A DNA stretch of 64,000 bases from assembly GCF_000307105.1 (NCBI RefSeq), contig NC_018645.1, positions 3,123,501 through 3,187,500 on the forward strand. The letters are read 5' to 3'. Below, one piece after another: positions 54,091 through 64,000 of the stretch (position 1 is the first letter of the stretch; each line of letters starts with the position of its first letter). Both the position numbers and the translations under genes were made by a program. The notes beneath the pieces are model-generated. The model searched no databases. It saw only the letters and a program-made list of their open reading frames with translations, and was not told the origin of the DNA. Origin of the DNA: Desulfobacula toluolica Tol2. GTDB lineage: Bacteria > Desulfobacterota > Desulfobacteria > Desulfobacterales > Desulfobacteraceae.

Positions 54091-56766
54091 TTAATCCATC
54101 GCTCCTATTTTCCTGTAATATTTTTTTGCACCAGGGTGTAGTTGAACGCCTCCTGTATCTGACATAAATTTCGGATTTAAATCCTTCATTGCGACATGAA
54201 CAGTTTTTAAATAATTAATATTTTCATGGATCGCCTTAACAATATTGTAGACAACTGATTCATCGAGATCGGCTCTGCACATGAAAATATTTCTTGAAGC
54301 AACCGTCTTTATATCCGTATCAAGAAATTTATAGGCACTCGATGGAATAATTGTTTTTGTAGTGTGATATTTGTTGTTTAATGAATTAATTATCGCGTCA
54401 CTCAGAGGAAGTATGGTTATGTCATGAGTACTAGATAGTTCCATAAATTTTGTGGTAGGAACAGGACTGCAACCACTTAAAGAGTATAGTGTGCCTCCTC
54501 TTAACAAATTTATTGATTGACTGTAGCTGTTATAATAAATATTGCCTTTCCACTTCCTGATTTCTTGATAATCATAACCGTAAAGTTTGAACATAGCCTC
54601 GCATAAAATTTCCATAAACGACCCATTTTTATTTGGAGAATGTTTAAGAGGAAAATGTTTTACCTTGATATCTTCAAAGCTTGTTATCCCTGTTTTTTTA
54701 AGAATAACAAATTGAAAGGGCTCATCGAAGAGGCTGGTGATTGCTCTAATGTTGGGGCATGTTTCTTTAAAAGGCTTTTCACCTTTAGAAGCACTCAGGA
54801 CAGTGGATGCTACTCCGATGGCAAAATCAGAAATTCCCTTATTTATTCGTAAGGGATTTGTTGCATCAGTACCAGTAATTGTAGAAACTGTAGAGCCCGC
54901 CGGCAATTTTTTTCTTACAACTTCCGCAATATCTTCTGTTACAGCTGACCATGCTCCCCCAGCAGTTCCTCCACTTATAGATAATTTTATTGGGTATTTA
55001 TTATGCTGGTCATTTTTGCCATTCACCATTGAGGTCAGTTCATCAACATAAACCTTGAGCTGCTCGGCCTGGGCATTCATTTCCTCTGAGGCAGAGGCTG
55101 ACTCTTCTGCATTAGCTGCATTCTGCTGCACCACTTTATCCATTTCAATAATAACTGTGTTAACCTGATCAATACCACTGGATTGTTCTTTAGAAGCTTC
55201 TGAAATTTCAGAAACCATGACACCGACCTTGTCACTGCTTTCAGATACTTTAAAAAATGCATCGTGAGTAGCTGAGACGATTTCTGTTCCATCATTAATT
55301 TTTTTCACAGTACTTTCAATCAGTTCAGCTGTATCTTTTGCAGCGTCTGCAGCTCTCATGGCAAGCTTCCTGACTTCATCGGCTACAACAGCAAATCCAG
55401 CACCAGCTTCTCCAGCACGTGCTGCTTCAACAGCAGCATTCAATGCAAGAAGATTGGTCTGAAATGCTATCTCATCAATTCTTTTTATAATTTTAGATGT
55501 TTCCTCACTGGCTTTAGAAATTTCATCCATTGAAACAATAAGCTCTCCCATGGATTTATTGGCGGTTTTCACGACCTGATTTGCATCTTGCATCAAATTA
55601 TCTGCCTTACCAGCATTTTTAGCATTTTTAGTTGTCATAGAGGCCATCTCTTCCATGAATGGTGATGTTTCTTCAATGGATGTAGCTTGTTGAGATGAGC
55701 CTTCAGCAAGGAATTGGCTGGAAGAAGCTACCTGGCCTGCAGCAGATGCCACCTGGTGTGTTGCCTCATTAAGTCCGTCAACTATAAATTTCAATGGTTT
55801 CGTCACTGAACGTGTTATGAAAAAAGCCAATAAGCAGCCAATAAGCAGCGCAGCACCTGCTACAATGCTGATCACCTTTATGGATCTGGAATTTGATTTG
55901 ATGAGTTGAAAGCCTAATATGTCCTGAGTCTTTTTAATATCAAGTTTTACTTCTTCAGCATTACTTGAAACCTCTGGGCCAATTCGGTCAAGTGTATTGT
56001 CTATGATATCGTTTCTTTTGAAAATCGTATCGACCAGTGAGTCGAATGCTGTCAAATATATTCCTTTCATTTCTTTGACAGCTGACAAAAGCTCCCTTCG
56101 CTTGGGATCATCAATTTCATTATCCAGAACCTTTATGTTTTTATCCATATCCTGAAATTTTTTATGGACCCTGTCGACAGAACCATGATCATTAGTGTCC
56201 AAAAATTTTGCCATGTAAAGCCTTGCCAACAGCAGACTTTTCATGGTCATGCCTGCATAGAAAGCTGCAATTATATGACCATCATCCCTGGCTGAGATCA
56301 TGATTTTTGTCAAAGATTTTTCCATCAAAGGCCCTTTTACATTCAAAACATCATTGACCAGTTGATTGCGTTGTTCTTTATATTTAATAACTTGATCAAA
56401 TCCTTTACGATAGTCAACCAGAACGCTTTCAATCTCATTAATCAACGCGGCTCGTTTGGGATCCTGAATTTCCTTTTGAACCTCGGCCTGGAATCCTATC
56501 AATTTTTCCCAACGTTCATTAAATGCCTTAAGTGCTTCATCGCTGCCTGAAGTCAAATAATTTTTAACATTCATACGGGATATCAGCATATTTGTCTGCA
56601 GGCGTCCGGCAAGATTGGTATGTCTTGCCATCTCCCTATATCCCATAAAGCCGTCTGAAGAGTTCTTAAGCCCCCAATAGCCTTCAAAACCTACAATCAA
56701 AAGCAGAAAAAAGATAAGGCCAAATTCAGCTGTAATTTTTTTTCCTACTGTTATATTTTTAAACAT
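54091..56766 (-). CDS. Chemoreceptor fused to a TAXI solute-binding domain
   Basis: 891 residues. TM1 (about 9-28), a helical periplasmic domain (about 30-305), TM2 ([20 protein letters not shown]), HAMP, and an MCP signalling domain with hairpin tip [38 protein letters not shown]. At about residue 590 ([13 protein letters not shown]) the frame passes straight into a TAXI receptor without signal peptide ([17 protein letters not shown] to [17 protein letters not shown]), nearly the same as the receptor at 39293. Orthodox MCPs end soon after the signalling domain. Topology puts the TAXI domain in the cytoplasm, where it cannot meet periplasmic ligand, so a recombination chimera is likely. GGGG-rich RBS precedes ATG 56766. 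Confidence 0.88.
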   Translation of the reverse strand: MFKNITVGKKITAEFGLIFFLLLIVGFEGYWGLKNSSDGFMGYREMARHTNLAGRLQTNMLISRMNVKNYLTSGSDEALKAFNERWEKLIGFQAEVQKEIQDPKRAALINEIESVLVDYRKGFDQVIKYKEQRNQLVNDVLNVKGPLMEKSLTKIMISARDDGHIIAAFYAGMTMKSLLLARLYMAKFLDTNDHGSVDRVHKKFQDMDKNIKVLDNEIDDPKRRELLSAVKEMKGIYLTAFDSLVDTIFKRNDIIDNTLDRIGPEVSSNAEEVKLDIKKTQDILGFQLIKSNSRSIKVISIVAGAALLIGCLLAFFITRSVTKPLKFIVDGLNEATHQVASAAGQVASSSQFLAEGSSQQATSIEETSPFMEEMASMTTKNAKNAGKADNLMQDANQVVKTANKSMGELIVSMDEISKASEETSKIIKRIDEIAFQTNLLALNAAVEAARAGEAGAGFAVVADEVRKLAMRAADAAKDTAELIESTVKKINDGTEIVSATHDAFFKVSESSDKVGVMVSEISEASKEQSSGIDQVNTVIIEMDKVVQQNAANAEESASASEEMNAQAEQLKVYVDELTSMVNGKNDQHNKYPIKLSISGGTAGGAWSAVTEDIAEVVRKKLPAGSTVSTITGTDATNPLRINKGISDFAIGVASTVLSASKGEKPFKETCPNIRAITSLFDEPFQFVILKKTGITSFEDIKVKHFPLKHSPNKNGSFMEILCEAMFKLYGYDYQEIRKWKGNIYYNSYSQSINLLRGGTLYSLSGCSPVPTTKFMELSSTHDITILPLSDAIINSLNNKYHTTKTIIPSSAYKFLDTDIKTVASRNIFMCRADLDESVVYNIVKAIHENINYLKTVHVAMKDLNPKFMSDTGGVQLHPGAKKYYRKIGAMD

Positions 56767-57204
56767 AATTGACCCCCTTTTTATTCAGGTGTTTATTGAA
56801 ATAACGGGCTTTCCAGCTTTGTTATGATTTTAGATGATTATATTTTCATGTAAACTGTTAAGATAATAAGTATTACATAAAGATCAAAAAAATGAGCATC
56901 GATTAACGAATAAGAAAACAGTACAAAAGTCCAAAATAGAAGTTAATTAGATTTTTTGAAGGTAGCAGAGATAATTGAAAAAAAAGACACAAGAGGCAAA
57001 GTGCTGGGGTGATGAATATGTTTTATCACCCCAACAACCATACCATAGTCGTTCCACCATCCCTTCAACTCTGGGTTGCAGTTTAAGCCGTAAACAGGTT
57101 CCCCCCAAGCTTACAAAAAAAAGTATAATTAAAAAGGAATGTATTTAAAAGGATAGTTACTTGTTTCCTTCAACCAATCTTTCCATTGTATCCATCTTAT
57201 ATTC
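56767..57204. other. Non-coding gap with palindrome, copy B
   Basis: Same as 34667-35104, with the TGGGGTGAT/ATCACCCCA palindrome at 57005-57033. Upstream region of the chemoreceptor gene. Confidence 0.4.
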
Positions 57205-57376
57205 TTAACCTCTTGCCGATTCGGTATGACATCGCCTGAAAAAAATACGACAAATTTCATTATCCCTTCTGATTACTGCATGCTCATAAGACTCTCCCGG
57301 TTCGGTATGTTCGCAGCAGGAGTTGGGCCATATAAGATTTCCTTCATCCACAAGTATAACATATTCTTCATAAACA
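57205..57376 (-). pseudogene. Miniaturised idi remnant, copy B
   Basis: Identical to 35105-35276: collinear pieces of isopentenyl-diphosphate isomerase with internal deletions. Its presence in both copies shows the decay happened before the large duplication. Confidence 0.75.
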
Positions 57377-57381
57377 CCCTT

Positions 57382-58002
57382 TCAGACTCCTATAACAACC
57401 GGTTTTTGAGGATGGCGACTGGGAATTTTACCCCGGCTGCTGTTTTCTCCCCAGCGTTTGAAAAGATTATGTTGGATGCCCATGTAATCAAAAACCTTTC
57501 CAATGGTTTGATCAATGATATCATCAATAGTTTTGGGCATGTGATAAAATGATGGGACAGGGGGAAGAATGTGGGCACCTACATCAGCCGCTTGGCTCAT
57601 CAATCTCAAATGCCCCTTATGTAGTGGAGTTTCTCGAACCACCAAAACAAGTTTCCGCTTTTCTTTAAGAGAAACATCCGCTGCTCTAACCAGAAGATTT
57701 TCAGTATAGGAATTGGCAATTCCGGAGAGCGTTTTTACCGTGCAAGGCACCACCACCATGCCTTCGGTCAAAAAAGAACCGCTCGCTGGTGCAGCAGCTA
57801 CATTCTTGTGGTCATATGTAAAATCTGCCATGGCTGCTACATCTTCGGGTTTGTAATCTGTTTCAATCCGGATATTGAGTTTTCCAGCTTCAGAAATGAT
57901 CAGATGAGTTTCGTAATCCATTTCTCTCAGATATTCAAGCATTTTTACACCATAAATAATACCACTTGCCCCTGCAAGACCTATAACAATTCTTTTTTTC
58001 AT
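57382..58002 (-). CDS. ubiX: UbiX-family flavin prenyltransferase, copy B
   Basis: 206 residues identical to the product of 35282-35902 (GASG FMN motif, CTVKTLSGIA, PPVPSFYHMP). Makes prenylated FMN for UbiD. Confidence 0.9.
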   Translation of the reverse strand: MKKRIVIGLAGASGIIYGVKMLEYLREMDYETHLIISEAGKLNIRIETDYKPEDVAAMADFTYDHKNVAAAPASGSFLTEGMVVVPCTVKTLSGIANSYTENLLVRAADVSLKEKRKLVLVVRETPLHKGHLRLMSQAADVGAHILPPVPSFYHMPKTIDDIIDQTIGKVFDYMGIQHNLFKRWGENSSRGKIPSRHPQKPVVIGV

Positions 58003-58161
58003 AGTGTTATCTCCATTTTATTATAAAATTAATATGTTAAAAATATTGGTACTGCCTGTTAGGCATTTCGGGTAATATGATAGTGCATAGCCTGAATACG
58101 TTTTCCTTATAAAGCAGTTTCTGAGGTGTAAATCTAAATTTTTTCAAAAGCTTTCCCAAAT

Positions 58162-58683
58162 TTATCCAGCATGAGAAATAGGTATTAGTAAAATTGGTAT
58201 TTTAGCATGTTTCAACACTTTCCTTGTAACTTGACCAGGTAAAACTTCTTTGATTAAATTTCGATAATGATAAGCCAGAACTATCATATCACAATTACCA
58301 TTTTCCACTTGATCGATAATTAGCTTCGCTGTATCGCCATACTTCACTTCAATTTCAACTAGTTCCGAGGGCATAGCGGATTCGTTCTGCATGTTGGTAC
58401 ACAATTGTTTTAAGGTTTTTTCAATTAATCTTCTTTCTGTTTTTTTGTCAATTAAAACATCTCTAGCATCCTGGTAGCGCTTTTTCCTTAATTCTTTCCA
58501 TTTTTTTTCACCAATAAGATCTACAAATTCTAATTCGTTCGGAATATTCTCAATAACATGCAGAACGGTGATTACGGCATTCAGATGAACGGCAATGTCC
58601 ACTGCATGTTTGAAAGCGTAACGTGCTCCCATCGATAGATCCGTTGCAAAAATCATTTTTTTAACTTTTGAAGCCATAGTCAT
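58162..58683 (-). CDS. Universal stress protein, copy B
   Basis: 173 residues identical to the product of 36062-36583; Usp fold with a weak nucleotide-binding motif. Confidence 0.82.
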   Translation of the reverse strand: MTMASKVKKMIFATDLSMGARYAFKHAVDIAVHLNAVITVLHVIENIPNELEFVDLIGEKKWKELRKKRYQDARDVLIDKKTERRLIEKTLKQLCTNMQNESAMPSELVEIEVKYGDTAKLIIDQVENGNCDMIVLAYHYRNLIKEVLPGQVTRKVLKHAKIPILLIPISHAG

Positions 58684-58730
58684 ATCCTCAGCTTAAATAA
58701 TTTGATAAACAAAATGTTTGGTTTCAGCTA

Positions 58731-59246
58731 TTATTCTTTTGGCAGCGGATTCACTGCAGGTCCATAGTATCCTATCAAAACGGCAGTTGTTATTGTATTT
58801 GGCAGGACAGCATTTACAAAATCAAAATAATCTCCCGATTCTGGTATATCGATCTTTTCCTCTTTTAGCGCATAAAGCGTAAACACATATCTATGAGCGG
58901 AATCCGGTGGCCATGGCCCGCCGTATCCCTTATTATATCCTGGTATATTAAAGGTAAAAAAATCGCTATTCAATTCTTTTGACCCGTCAGGCAATTCTCC
59001 ATCTGGACTAGTACCTTCAAGCAATCCGCTAATGGAAGAAGGAATATTATAAATAAGCCAATGGGCAAAAACTCTTGGAAATCCAATCTCTTGTGGTAGA
59101 TCAGGATCAGTGACCGCCAAAGCAAAACTTTTAGTTCCCTGTGGGATGTTTTCCCAATATACTGGCGGGGAAATACTGTTCTTTTCAGCATATTTTTCTG
59201 GAATTTTACCACTGTCCCTAAATACTTTAGATTTTAATGTAAACAT
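58731..59246 (-). CDS. YbhB/YbcL-family PEBP-like protein, copy B
   Basis: 171 residues identical to the product of 36631-37146; DPD and GPWPPDSAHRY pocket motifs present. Confidence 0.88.
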   Translation of the reverse strand: MFTLKSKVFRDSGKIPEKYAEKNSISPPVYWENIPQGTKSFALAVTDPDLPQEIGFPRVFAHWLIYNIPSSISGLLEGTSPDGELPDGSKELNSDFFTFNIPGYNKGYGGPWPPDSAHRYVFTLYALKEEKIDIPESGDYFDFVNAVLPNTITTAVLIGYYGPAVNPLPKE

Positions 59247-59264
59247 AGTTTTATCTCCTTTTCA

Positions 59265-61139
59265 TTAGACATTTTCAGGAATATGTTTGGATATAGATTT
59301 TGTTTTATTTTTATAATAATTAATAAATAATATCGGAATCAATATGCCAATTCCTATAGTATCCGTTAACCAACCCGGAAAAATAAGCAAAATCCCAGTT
59401 AAAAAAAGAAATAGCTGCTCTACGAGCGTCAATCTTGTAAATACCCACTTTGATATTGCTGCAGAAAGCGCAAAAATACCTATGGTAGCAGAAATTACTG
59501 CAAATAATACGGCTTTAAAACTCCCTATCAAAAGTATGGACTGATTATAAACCATTACATACGGTATGATAAATCCTGCGATAGCATATTTAAATCCCGC
59601 AAATCCAGTTTTCAGAGGATTGCCTCCTGATATTGCAGATGCTGCATAGGACGCGACAGCTACTGGTGGTGTGAGTGCAGAGATGCATGCGAAATACACG
59701 AGAAACAGATGTGCTGCAATAATAGGAATACCAAGAGAGACTATTGCTGGACCGCACAAAACAGCAACTAGAATATAAACCACTGGCAAGGGCATACCCA
59801 TACCAAGAATTAGAGCGGCCGTCATTGTCAAAATGAGAGCTAATATTAAATTCTGCTGAGATAATGCAATAACGATACTGGCAAATTTGCCACCCAACCC
59901 TGTTAACATTATTGCGCCGACGACGATGCCAGCAGATGCACAAGATGTCATAACAGCAATCGAAGTTTTTGAAGTTGCGACCATTGTGTCACAAAGTTTG
60001 GAAAAAGTTATTCGTGTTTTCTTTCGTAAGAAACTTGCCAGATATATAAAAAAAGATGCCACGATTGCCGCATATGCAGGTGGAAAGCCTCGCATTAATA
60101 AAATGATCAACAAAGCAATGGGTATTATATATTGTGTACTGATAGGAAGCGTTTTAAAGAAGCTTGGCAGATTTTCCTTTTTATACCCTTCAATGCCTTT
60201 TTTGCTTGCTTCAAAATAAATCATCAAAGTACAGGACAAGAAGTATAGGACTGCTGGGAAAATGGCCGCGACACAAATATCTGCATATGGAATCCCTGTT
60301 ATTTCTGCCATAAGAAACACGGCTGTACCCATAACAGGTGGCACTAGCGCAGATCCTGTACTGGAAACGGCAGTAATCGCTCCTGAAAAAGTTGAACTGA
60401 AACCTGTCTTTTTCATCATGGGAATACTAAAGGAACCCACAGCAACCGTAGTTGCTGTGGGGCTGCCAATCATCATTCCAAACAACGCCGCAGCAACGGT
60501 ACCTATATGGCCTGCGGCTCCTTTCATTCGTCCAACTAAAGACATTGAAATGTCTACGAAAAAAGTTGCTGCTCCCGAACTCTCAAGAAAGGCTCCAAAA
60601 AGTATAAATTGAATCACTAGGGTTGCCACTACGGCTATTGGCTTACCATAAATTCCATCAAGGGTGAGATACATTGATTCAACAATATCTTTGATCGTGA
60701 ATCCGCTATGGCCGAACATGCCCGGGATATATTTCCCTACATAACAGTAGATAAGAGAAATTACTGCAATCCATACGAGTGACATTCCTATGGTTCTTCT
60801 TGTTGCTTCAAGCACCAGTAGAATTGCAAAAATTCCTAGAATAAATTCAATCGTTGAAACTTCTCCTATCATTGTAGGACGAATCGATATTTCATCATAG
60901 TTAATGCAAAGATAAACTCCAATCAATAAGGATAGAACCGATGGAATTATATCGAAGATTCCAATATATTTTTCCTTGCTATTTAATGGAAAATACAAAA
61001 ACGTGAGGCAGAGGAATAAAGAAACTGTTACTGAATAATAAGCCAAAGGCTTTTCTATCCCGAAAAATCCAATATATATGTGATATATTGCGGTGAATAT
61101 TGCGATAATATTTGCAAATTTCTTTATTCCATTGTTCAT
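59265..61139 (-). CDS. TRAP transporter fused permease, copy B
   Basis: 624 residues identical to the product of 37165-39039. In this copy, too, 253 bp with the hairpins separate it from the receptor gene. Confidence 0.92.
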   Translation of the reverse strand: MNNGIKKFANIIAIFTAIYHIYIGFFGIEKPLAYYSVTVSLFLCLTFLYFPLNSKEKYIGIFDIIPSVLSLLIGVYLCINYDEISIRPTMIGEVSTIEFILGIFAILLVLEATRRTIGMSLVWIAVISLIYCYVGKYIPGMFGHSGFTIKDIVESMYLTLDGIYGKPIAVVATLVIQFILFGAFLESSGAATFFVDISMSLVGRMKGAAGHIGTVAAALFGMMIGSPTATTVAVGSFSIPMMKKTGFSSTFSGAITAVSSTGSALVPPVMGTAVFLMAEITGIPYADICVAAIFPAVLYFLSCTLMIYFEASKKGIEGYKKENLPSFFKTLPISTQYIIPIALLIILLMRGFPPAYAAIVASFFIYLASFLRKKTRITFSKLCDTMVATSKTSIAVMTSCASAGIVVGAIMLTGLGGKFASIVIALSQQNLILALILTMTAALILGMGMPLPVVYILVAVLCGPAIVSLGIPIIAAHLFLVYFACISALTPPVAVASYAASAISGGNPLKTGFAGFKYAIAGFIIPYVMVYNQSILLIGSFKAVLFAVISATIGIFALSAAISKWVFTRLTLVEQLFLFLTGILLIFPGWLTDTIGIGILIPILFINYYKNKTKSISKHIPENV

Positions 61140-61228
61140 GATTATCTCCAGATTTTAAAAAAGTTTACACCGTTTCATTAAGTCTATCACAGTTAAAGAT
61201 CTCAACATTAAACTGCAATAAACGGCAC

Positions 61229-61328
61229 TGGGCTCATATCATTCTTAACCGCACAAAAACAACAAGGTATTGTGTGTTTTTAGACAGCAAAAACACAACA
61301 TGTCGTATGTCGGAATAGTGTGAGCCCA
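61229..61328 (-). promoter_or_regulatory. Hairpins between receptor and permease genes, copy B
   Basis: Same structure as 39129-39228: AAAAACAACAA (61255-61265) with TTGTGTGTTTTT (61270-61281) inside a TGGGCTCA/TGAGCCCA pair. Confidence 0.5.
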
Positions 61329-61392
61329 CTACCCAATAAACCAAAACAAAATAAATTAAACCAAATGGGGACACCCCTCTCATTGGACGGCA

Positions 61393-62409
61393 TTAATCTA
61401 TCGCTCCTATTTCCCTGTAATATTTTTTTGCACCAGGGTGTAGTTGAACGCCTCCTGTATCTGACATAAATTTCGGATTTAAATCCTTCATTGCGATATG
61501 AACAGTTTCCAAATAATTAATATTTTCATGGATCGCCTTAACAATATTGTAGACAACTGATTCATCGAGATCGGCTCTGCACATGAAAATATTTCTTGAA
61601 GCAACCGTCTTTATATCCGTATCAAGAAATTTATAGGCGCTCGATGGAATAATTGTTTTTGTAGTGCGATATTTGTTGTTTAATGAATTAATTATCTCGT
61701 CACTCAGAGGAAGTATGGTTATGTCATGAGTACTAGATAGTTCCATAAATTTTGTGGTAGGAACAGGACTGCAACCACTTAAAGAGTATAGTGTGCCTCC
61801 TCTTAACAAATTTATTGATTGACTGTAGCTGTTATAATAAATATTGCCTTTCCACTTCCTGATTTCTTGATAATCATAACCGTAAAGTTTGAACATAGCC
61901 TCGCATAAAATTTCCATAAACGACCCATTTTTATTTGGAGAATGTTTAAGAGGAAAATGTTTTACCTTGATATCTTCAAAGCTTGTTATCCCTGTTTTTT
62001 TAAGAATAACAAATTGAAAGGGCTCATCGAAGAGGCTGGTGATTGCTCTAATGTTGGGGCATATTTTTTTAAAAGGCTTTTCACCTTTAGAAGCACTCAG
62101 GACAGTGGATGATACTCCGATGGCAAAATCAGAAACCCCTTTATTTATTCGTAAGGGATTTGTTGCATCCGTACCGGTCGTTGTAGAAACTGTAGAGCCC
62201 GCCGGCAATTTTTTTCTTAGAACTTCCGCAATACCTTCTGTTACAGCTGACCATGCTCCTCCAGCAGTTCCCCCACTGATGGATAATTTTATTGGATTTT
62301 CATTTGCGAAAACATAAGTAGATTGAATTGTAACACAACATGTCATGAAAAACATAAATAAAAGGAAACTCGATGATTTAAAAAAATGTTTCAAAAGATT
62401 GACTTTCAT
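61393..62409 (-). CDS. TAXI-family TRAP solute-binding protein, copy B
   Basis: 338 residues identical to the product of 39293-40309, signal peptide included. It is the third TAXI sequence in the window, counting the chemoreceptor fusion. Confidence 0.92.
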   Translation of the reverse strand: MKVNLLKHFFKSSSFLLFMFFMTCCVTIQSTYVFANENPIKLSISGGTAGGAWSAVTEGIAEVLRKKLPAGSTVSTTTGTDATNPLRINKGVSDFAIGVSSTVLSASKGEKPFKKICPNIRAITSLFDEPFQFVILKKTGITSFEDIKVKHFPLKHSPNKNGSFMEILCEAMFKLYGYDYQEIRKWKGNIYYNSYSQSINLLRGGTLYSLSGCSPVPTTKFMELSSTHDITILPLSDEIINSLNNKYRTTKTIIPSSAYKFLDTDIKTVASRNIFMCRADLDESVVYNIVKAIHENINYLETVHIAMKDLNPKFMSDTGGVQLHPGAKKYYREIGAID

Positions 62410-62474
62410 ATTTTTCTCCTTTTTATTGAATAAATTTATGTTACAGAACTTTCAAATATATCATTGAATTCAAT

Positions 62475-64000
62475 TCAATTCATATATTCCTCAAATAATT
62501 TCAGAAGATCCTTTTTTGCTATTTTTCCTCTTTGCGTTTTTGGAATTTCAGGGATAAATAGTATGTTTTTCGGAATTTTAAAGTCGGGTAATGTTGTTTT
62601 ACAGTAAGCGATAATATCAGCTTCGTCTGCCTTTGAACCGTTTTTGAGAACCACAAAGGAAAAAACCTCTTCACCATAGATTTTATCCGGGATTCCGATG
62701 GTTGCTGCTTCACTTATTTCCGGATGAGTCAGTAGGCAGGCAGTGATTTCCAAAGGAGATATATTTATACCACCTCGTATAATCAGTTCTTTTTTTCGTC
62801 CCTTGATATAAATATAACCTTCCTCATCCATGAAACCAAGATCTCCAGTAGCAAAACCTTCTTTAGAAAATTCTTCAATGCTGCCATCTCCATTAAGATA
62901 GCTTAAGCCCATCGTCTTTCCTTTTATCCTCATTTCACCAATTTCACCTGGTTCGCACCTGAGGCCATTGTTCTTTACAAAGAAGACTTCTTTGTATTTG
63001 AGAGGCAAACCGACGGAGCCTCTTTTCTTTCTCTCTGGAGGATTAAAAAGCATCCATCCTGCTTCACTCATGCCCATTCCCTGCACTATGGGGATCCCGT
63101 ACATTTCTTCAAACTTGAGCTGCGTTTCCATAGGCAGCGGGGCAGAACTGGATGTGATGAATCGCAAATTAGGCACATCCTCCTTGCACAAAGACACTGG
63201 CTTGTTTACCATCATACTCAAAACTGCTGGCACGCCCGATGAAACGGTGATGTTGTTTTCTTTCAGCCAATTCGGAAAATTGCTCAGTGAGAATTTCTTC
63301 CCGAAAAATAGGGAATTGCCCTTCATCATACTTGTAAGAATGGTCAGGAGCTGTGAAGAAAGCCAATTGTATGCCCTGTATTCTAAAACACAATCTTTTT
63401 CAGTAATTCCTGTTCTTTTCGATATTTCTTCCACCATGTAAAACAATACATCCCGAGAAATAAAAATGCCTTTAGGCAGTTCTGTGGTGCCTGAAGTGTA
63501 TACAATCTCAGCAATATCATTTCTATCTCCGAGATGATCGTTAAATGTAACGGATTGGTCTTTTAAATGCTCAGAAAACTCGCATTCTGCAGAATCATTT
63601 TCGAAAAATTCAGAAAAAGAAATCCATTGTACGGGGGGGCCGTTTTTCTTATCAAGATTCAAGTCACTATCGTAAAGAACGAGCTTTATCTGTGCGAGGC
63701 GTAAAATTCGGTGGAGATTATCTTGGCTCTCTTCTGAAAAAATGGGAAGGAGGATAGCTCCATATTTTAATACGCCAAAATAGATAATCATATTTTCTAT
63801 CGAGTTTTTACCGATCAACGCGACTTTATCGCTTTTCAACAATTTTTGGCTTTTTAAAAAATTGGCTACTTTGTTGCAATATTCATTCATTTTATGAAAG
63901 CTTATTTTCTTATTTTGATCTAAACTTTCGATAAAAATTTTGTGACCTAAATTCTTGGCGTTATTTTCAATTATACTGTGCCAGCTTTCATATTTAGGCT
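62475..64000 (-). CDS. Acyl-CoA ligase, copy B, 5' end outside the window
   Basis: Identical to the matching part of the ligase at 40375-41943. The minus-strand frame is open to the last base of the window, so the first residues lie beyond it. Adenylation motifs (YTSGTTELPKG, ATGDLGF) and the C-terminal Lys (RGKIAKKDLL) are present. Confidence 0.88.
   Translation of the reverse strand, partial: PKYESWHSIIENNAKNLGHKIFIESLDQNKKISFHKMNEYCNKVANFLKSQKLLKSDKVALIGKNSIENMIIYFGVLKYGAILLPIFSEESQDNLHRILRLAQIKLVLYDSDLNLDKKNGPPVQWISFSEFFENDSAECEFSEHLKDQSVTFNDHLGDRNDIAEIVYTSGTTELPKGIFISRDVLFYMVEEISKRTGITEKDCVLEYRAYNWLSSQLLTILTSMMKGNSLFFGKKFSLSNFPNWLKENNITVSSGVPAVLSMMVNKPVSLCKEDVPNLRFITSSSAPLPMETQLKFEEMYGIPIVQGMGMSEAGWMLFNPPERKKRGSVGLPLKYKEVFFVKNNGLRCEPGEIGEMRIKGKTMGLSYLNGDGSIEEFSKEGFATGDLGFMDEEGYIYIKGRKKELIIRGGINISPLEITACLLTHPEISEAATIGIPDKIYGEEVFSFVVLKNGSKADEADIIAYCKTTLPDFKIPKNILFIPEIPKTQRGKIAKKDLLKLFEEYMN

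Larger units (their letters stand above)
56370..64000. repeat. Large direct repeat, copy B (at least 7.63 kb)
   Basis: Same sequence as 34270-41900, offset 22,100, running off the window end. The left edge falls inside the intact chemoreceptor gene, so copy B is the unbroken version there and copy A the one trimmed by IS66. Confidence 0.95.

Noticed and set aside
1-64000. CRISPR arrays, tRNA or rRNA genes
   Set aside because: No regularly spaced short repeats, cloverleaf-like or rRNA-like sequences were seen while reading both strands.

Overview
The window looks like a chromosomal segment of an anaerobic, Gram-negative, sulfate-reducer-like deltaproteobacterium (Desulfobacteraceae type, for example near Desulfobacula). 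This is an inference from the gene families: an Hdr/GlpC-like iron-sulfur protein, TonB uptake, ACR3, a UbiD/UbiX aromatic-acid cluster with a TAXI-TRAP transporter, and very heavy IS load. No rRNA, tRNA or CRISPR array was seen.

Layout. 1-2250 is a graveyard of transposase pieces with three copies of one 19-bp terminal repeat. 2257-16600 is ordinary chromosome: an Fe-S protein, a large Cache/PAS histidine kinase, a VF530 protein with a TrmB-like methyltransferase, ACR3 arsenite exporter, a fused double CDP-alcohol phosphatidyltransferase, a YbbP/YbbA/TesA-type operon, an EamA exporter, a DUF2914 protein and YqeY. 16657-22956 holds a flavin amine oxidase and then an uptake operon: methyltransferase, periplasmic binding protein, second methyltransferase, TonB receptor. 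It is preceded by a tandem palindrome and an attenuator-like hairpin. The TonB receptor is full length except for one in-frame TGA that is followed at the right distance by a strong hairpin with a GGU loop, so it is a candidate selenoprotein.

23315-30802 is a three-gene CHASE2 sensor / secreted protein / TPR-CHAT protease module. It was broken by an IS4-type element (10-bp target duplication) that itself carries a second IS4-type element (9-bp target duplication); removing them in silico restores an ATG start overlapping the upstream stop. The CHAT 3' end is cut by an IS66 element that carries a DUF4338 (DruA-like) passenger gene.

34270-48676 is a minus-strand catabolic cluster: LysR regulator, UbiD decarboxylase, acyl-CoA ligase, TAXI binding protein, TRAP fused permease, PEBP-like protein, universal stress protein, UbiX flavin prenyltransferase, and a chemoreceptor. 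Together these suggest uptake, CoA activation and prenylated-FMN-dependent decarboxylation of an aromatic acid (phthalate-like substrates are one possibility). IS1595, IS3, a truncated group II intron, IS1380 and a decayed Tn3 transposon sit between UbiD and an idi gene. At 54091-56766 a chemoreceptor is fused in frame to a near copy of the TAXI binding protein. From 56370 to the window end the cluster repeats exactly: 34270-41900 and 56370-64000 match at a constant offset of 22,100 with no difference found where I compared them.
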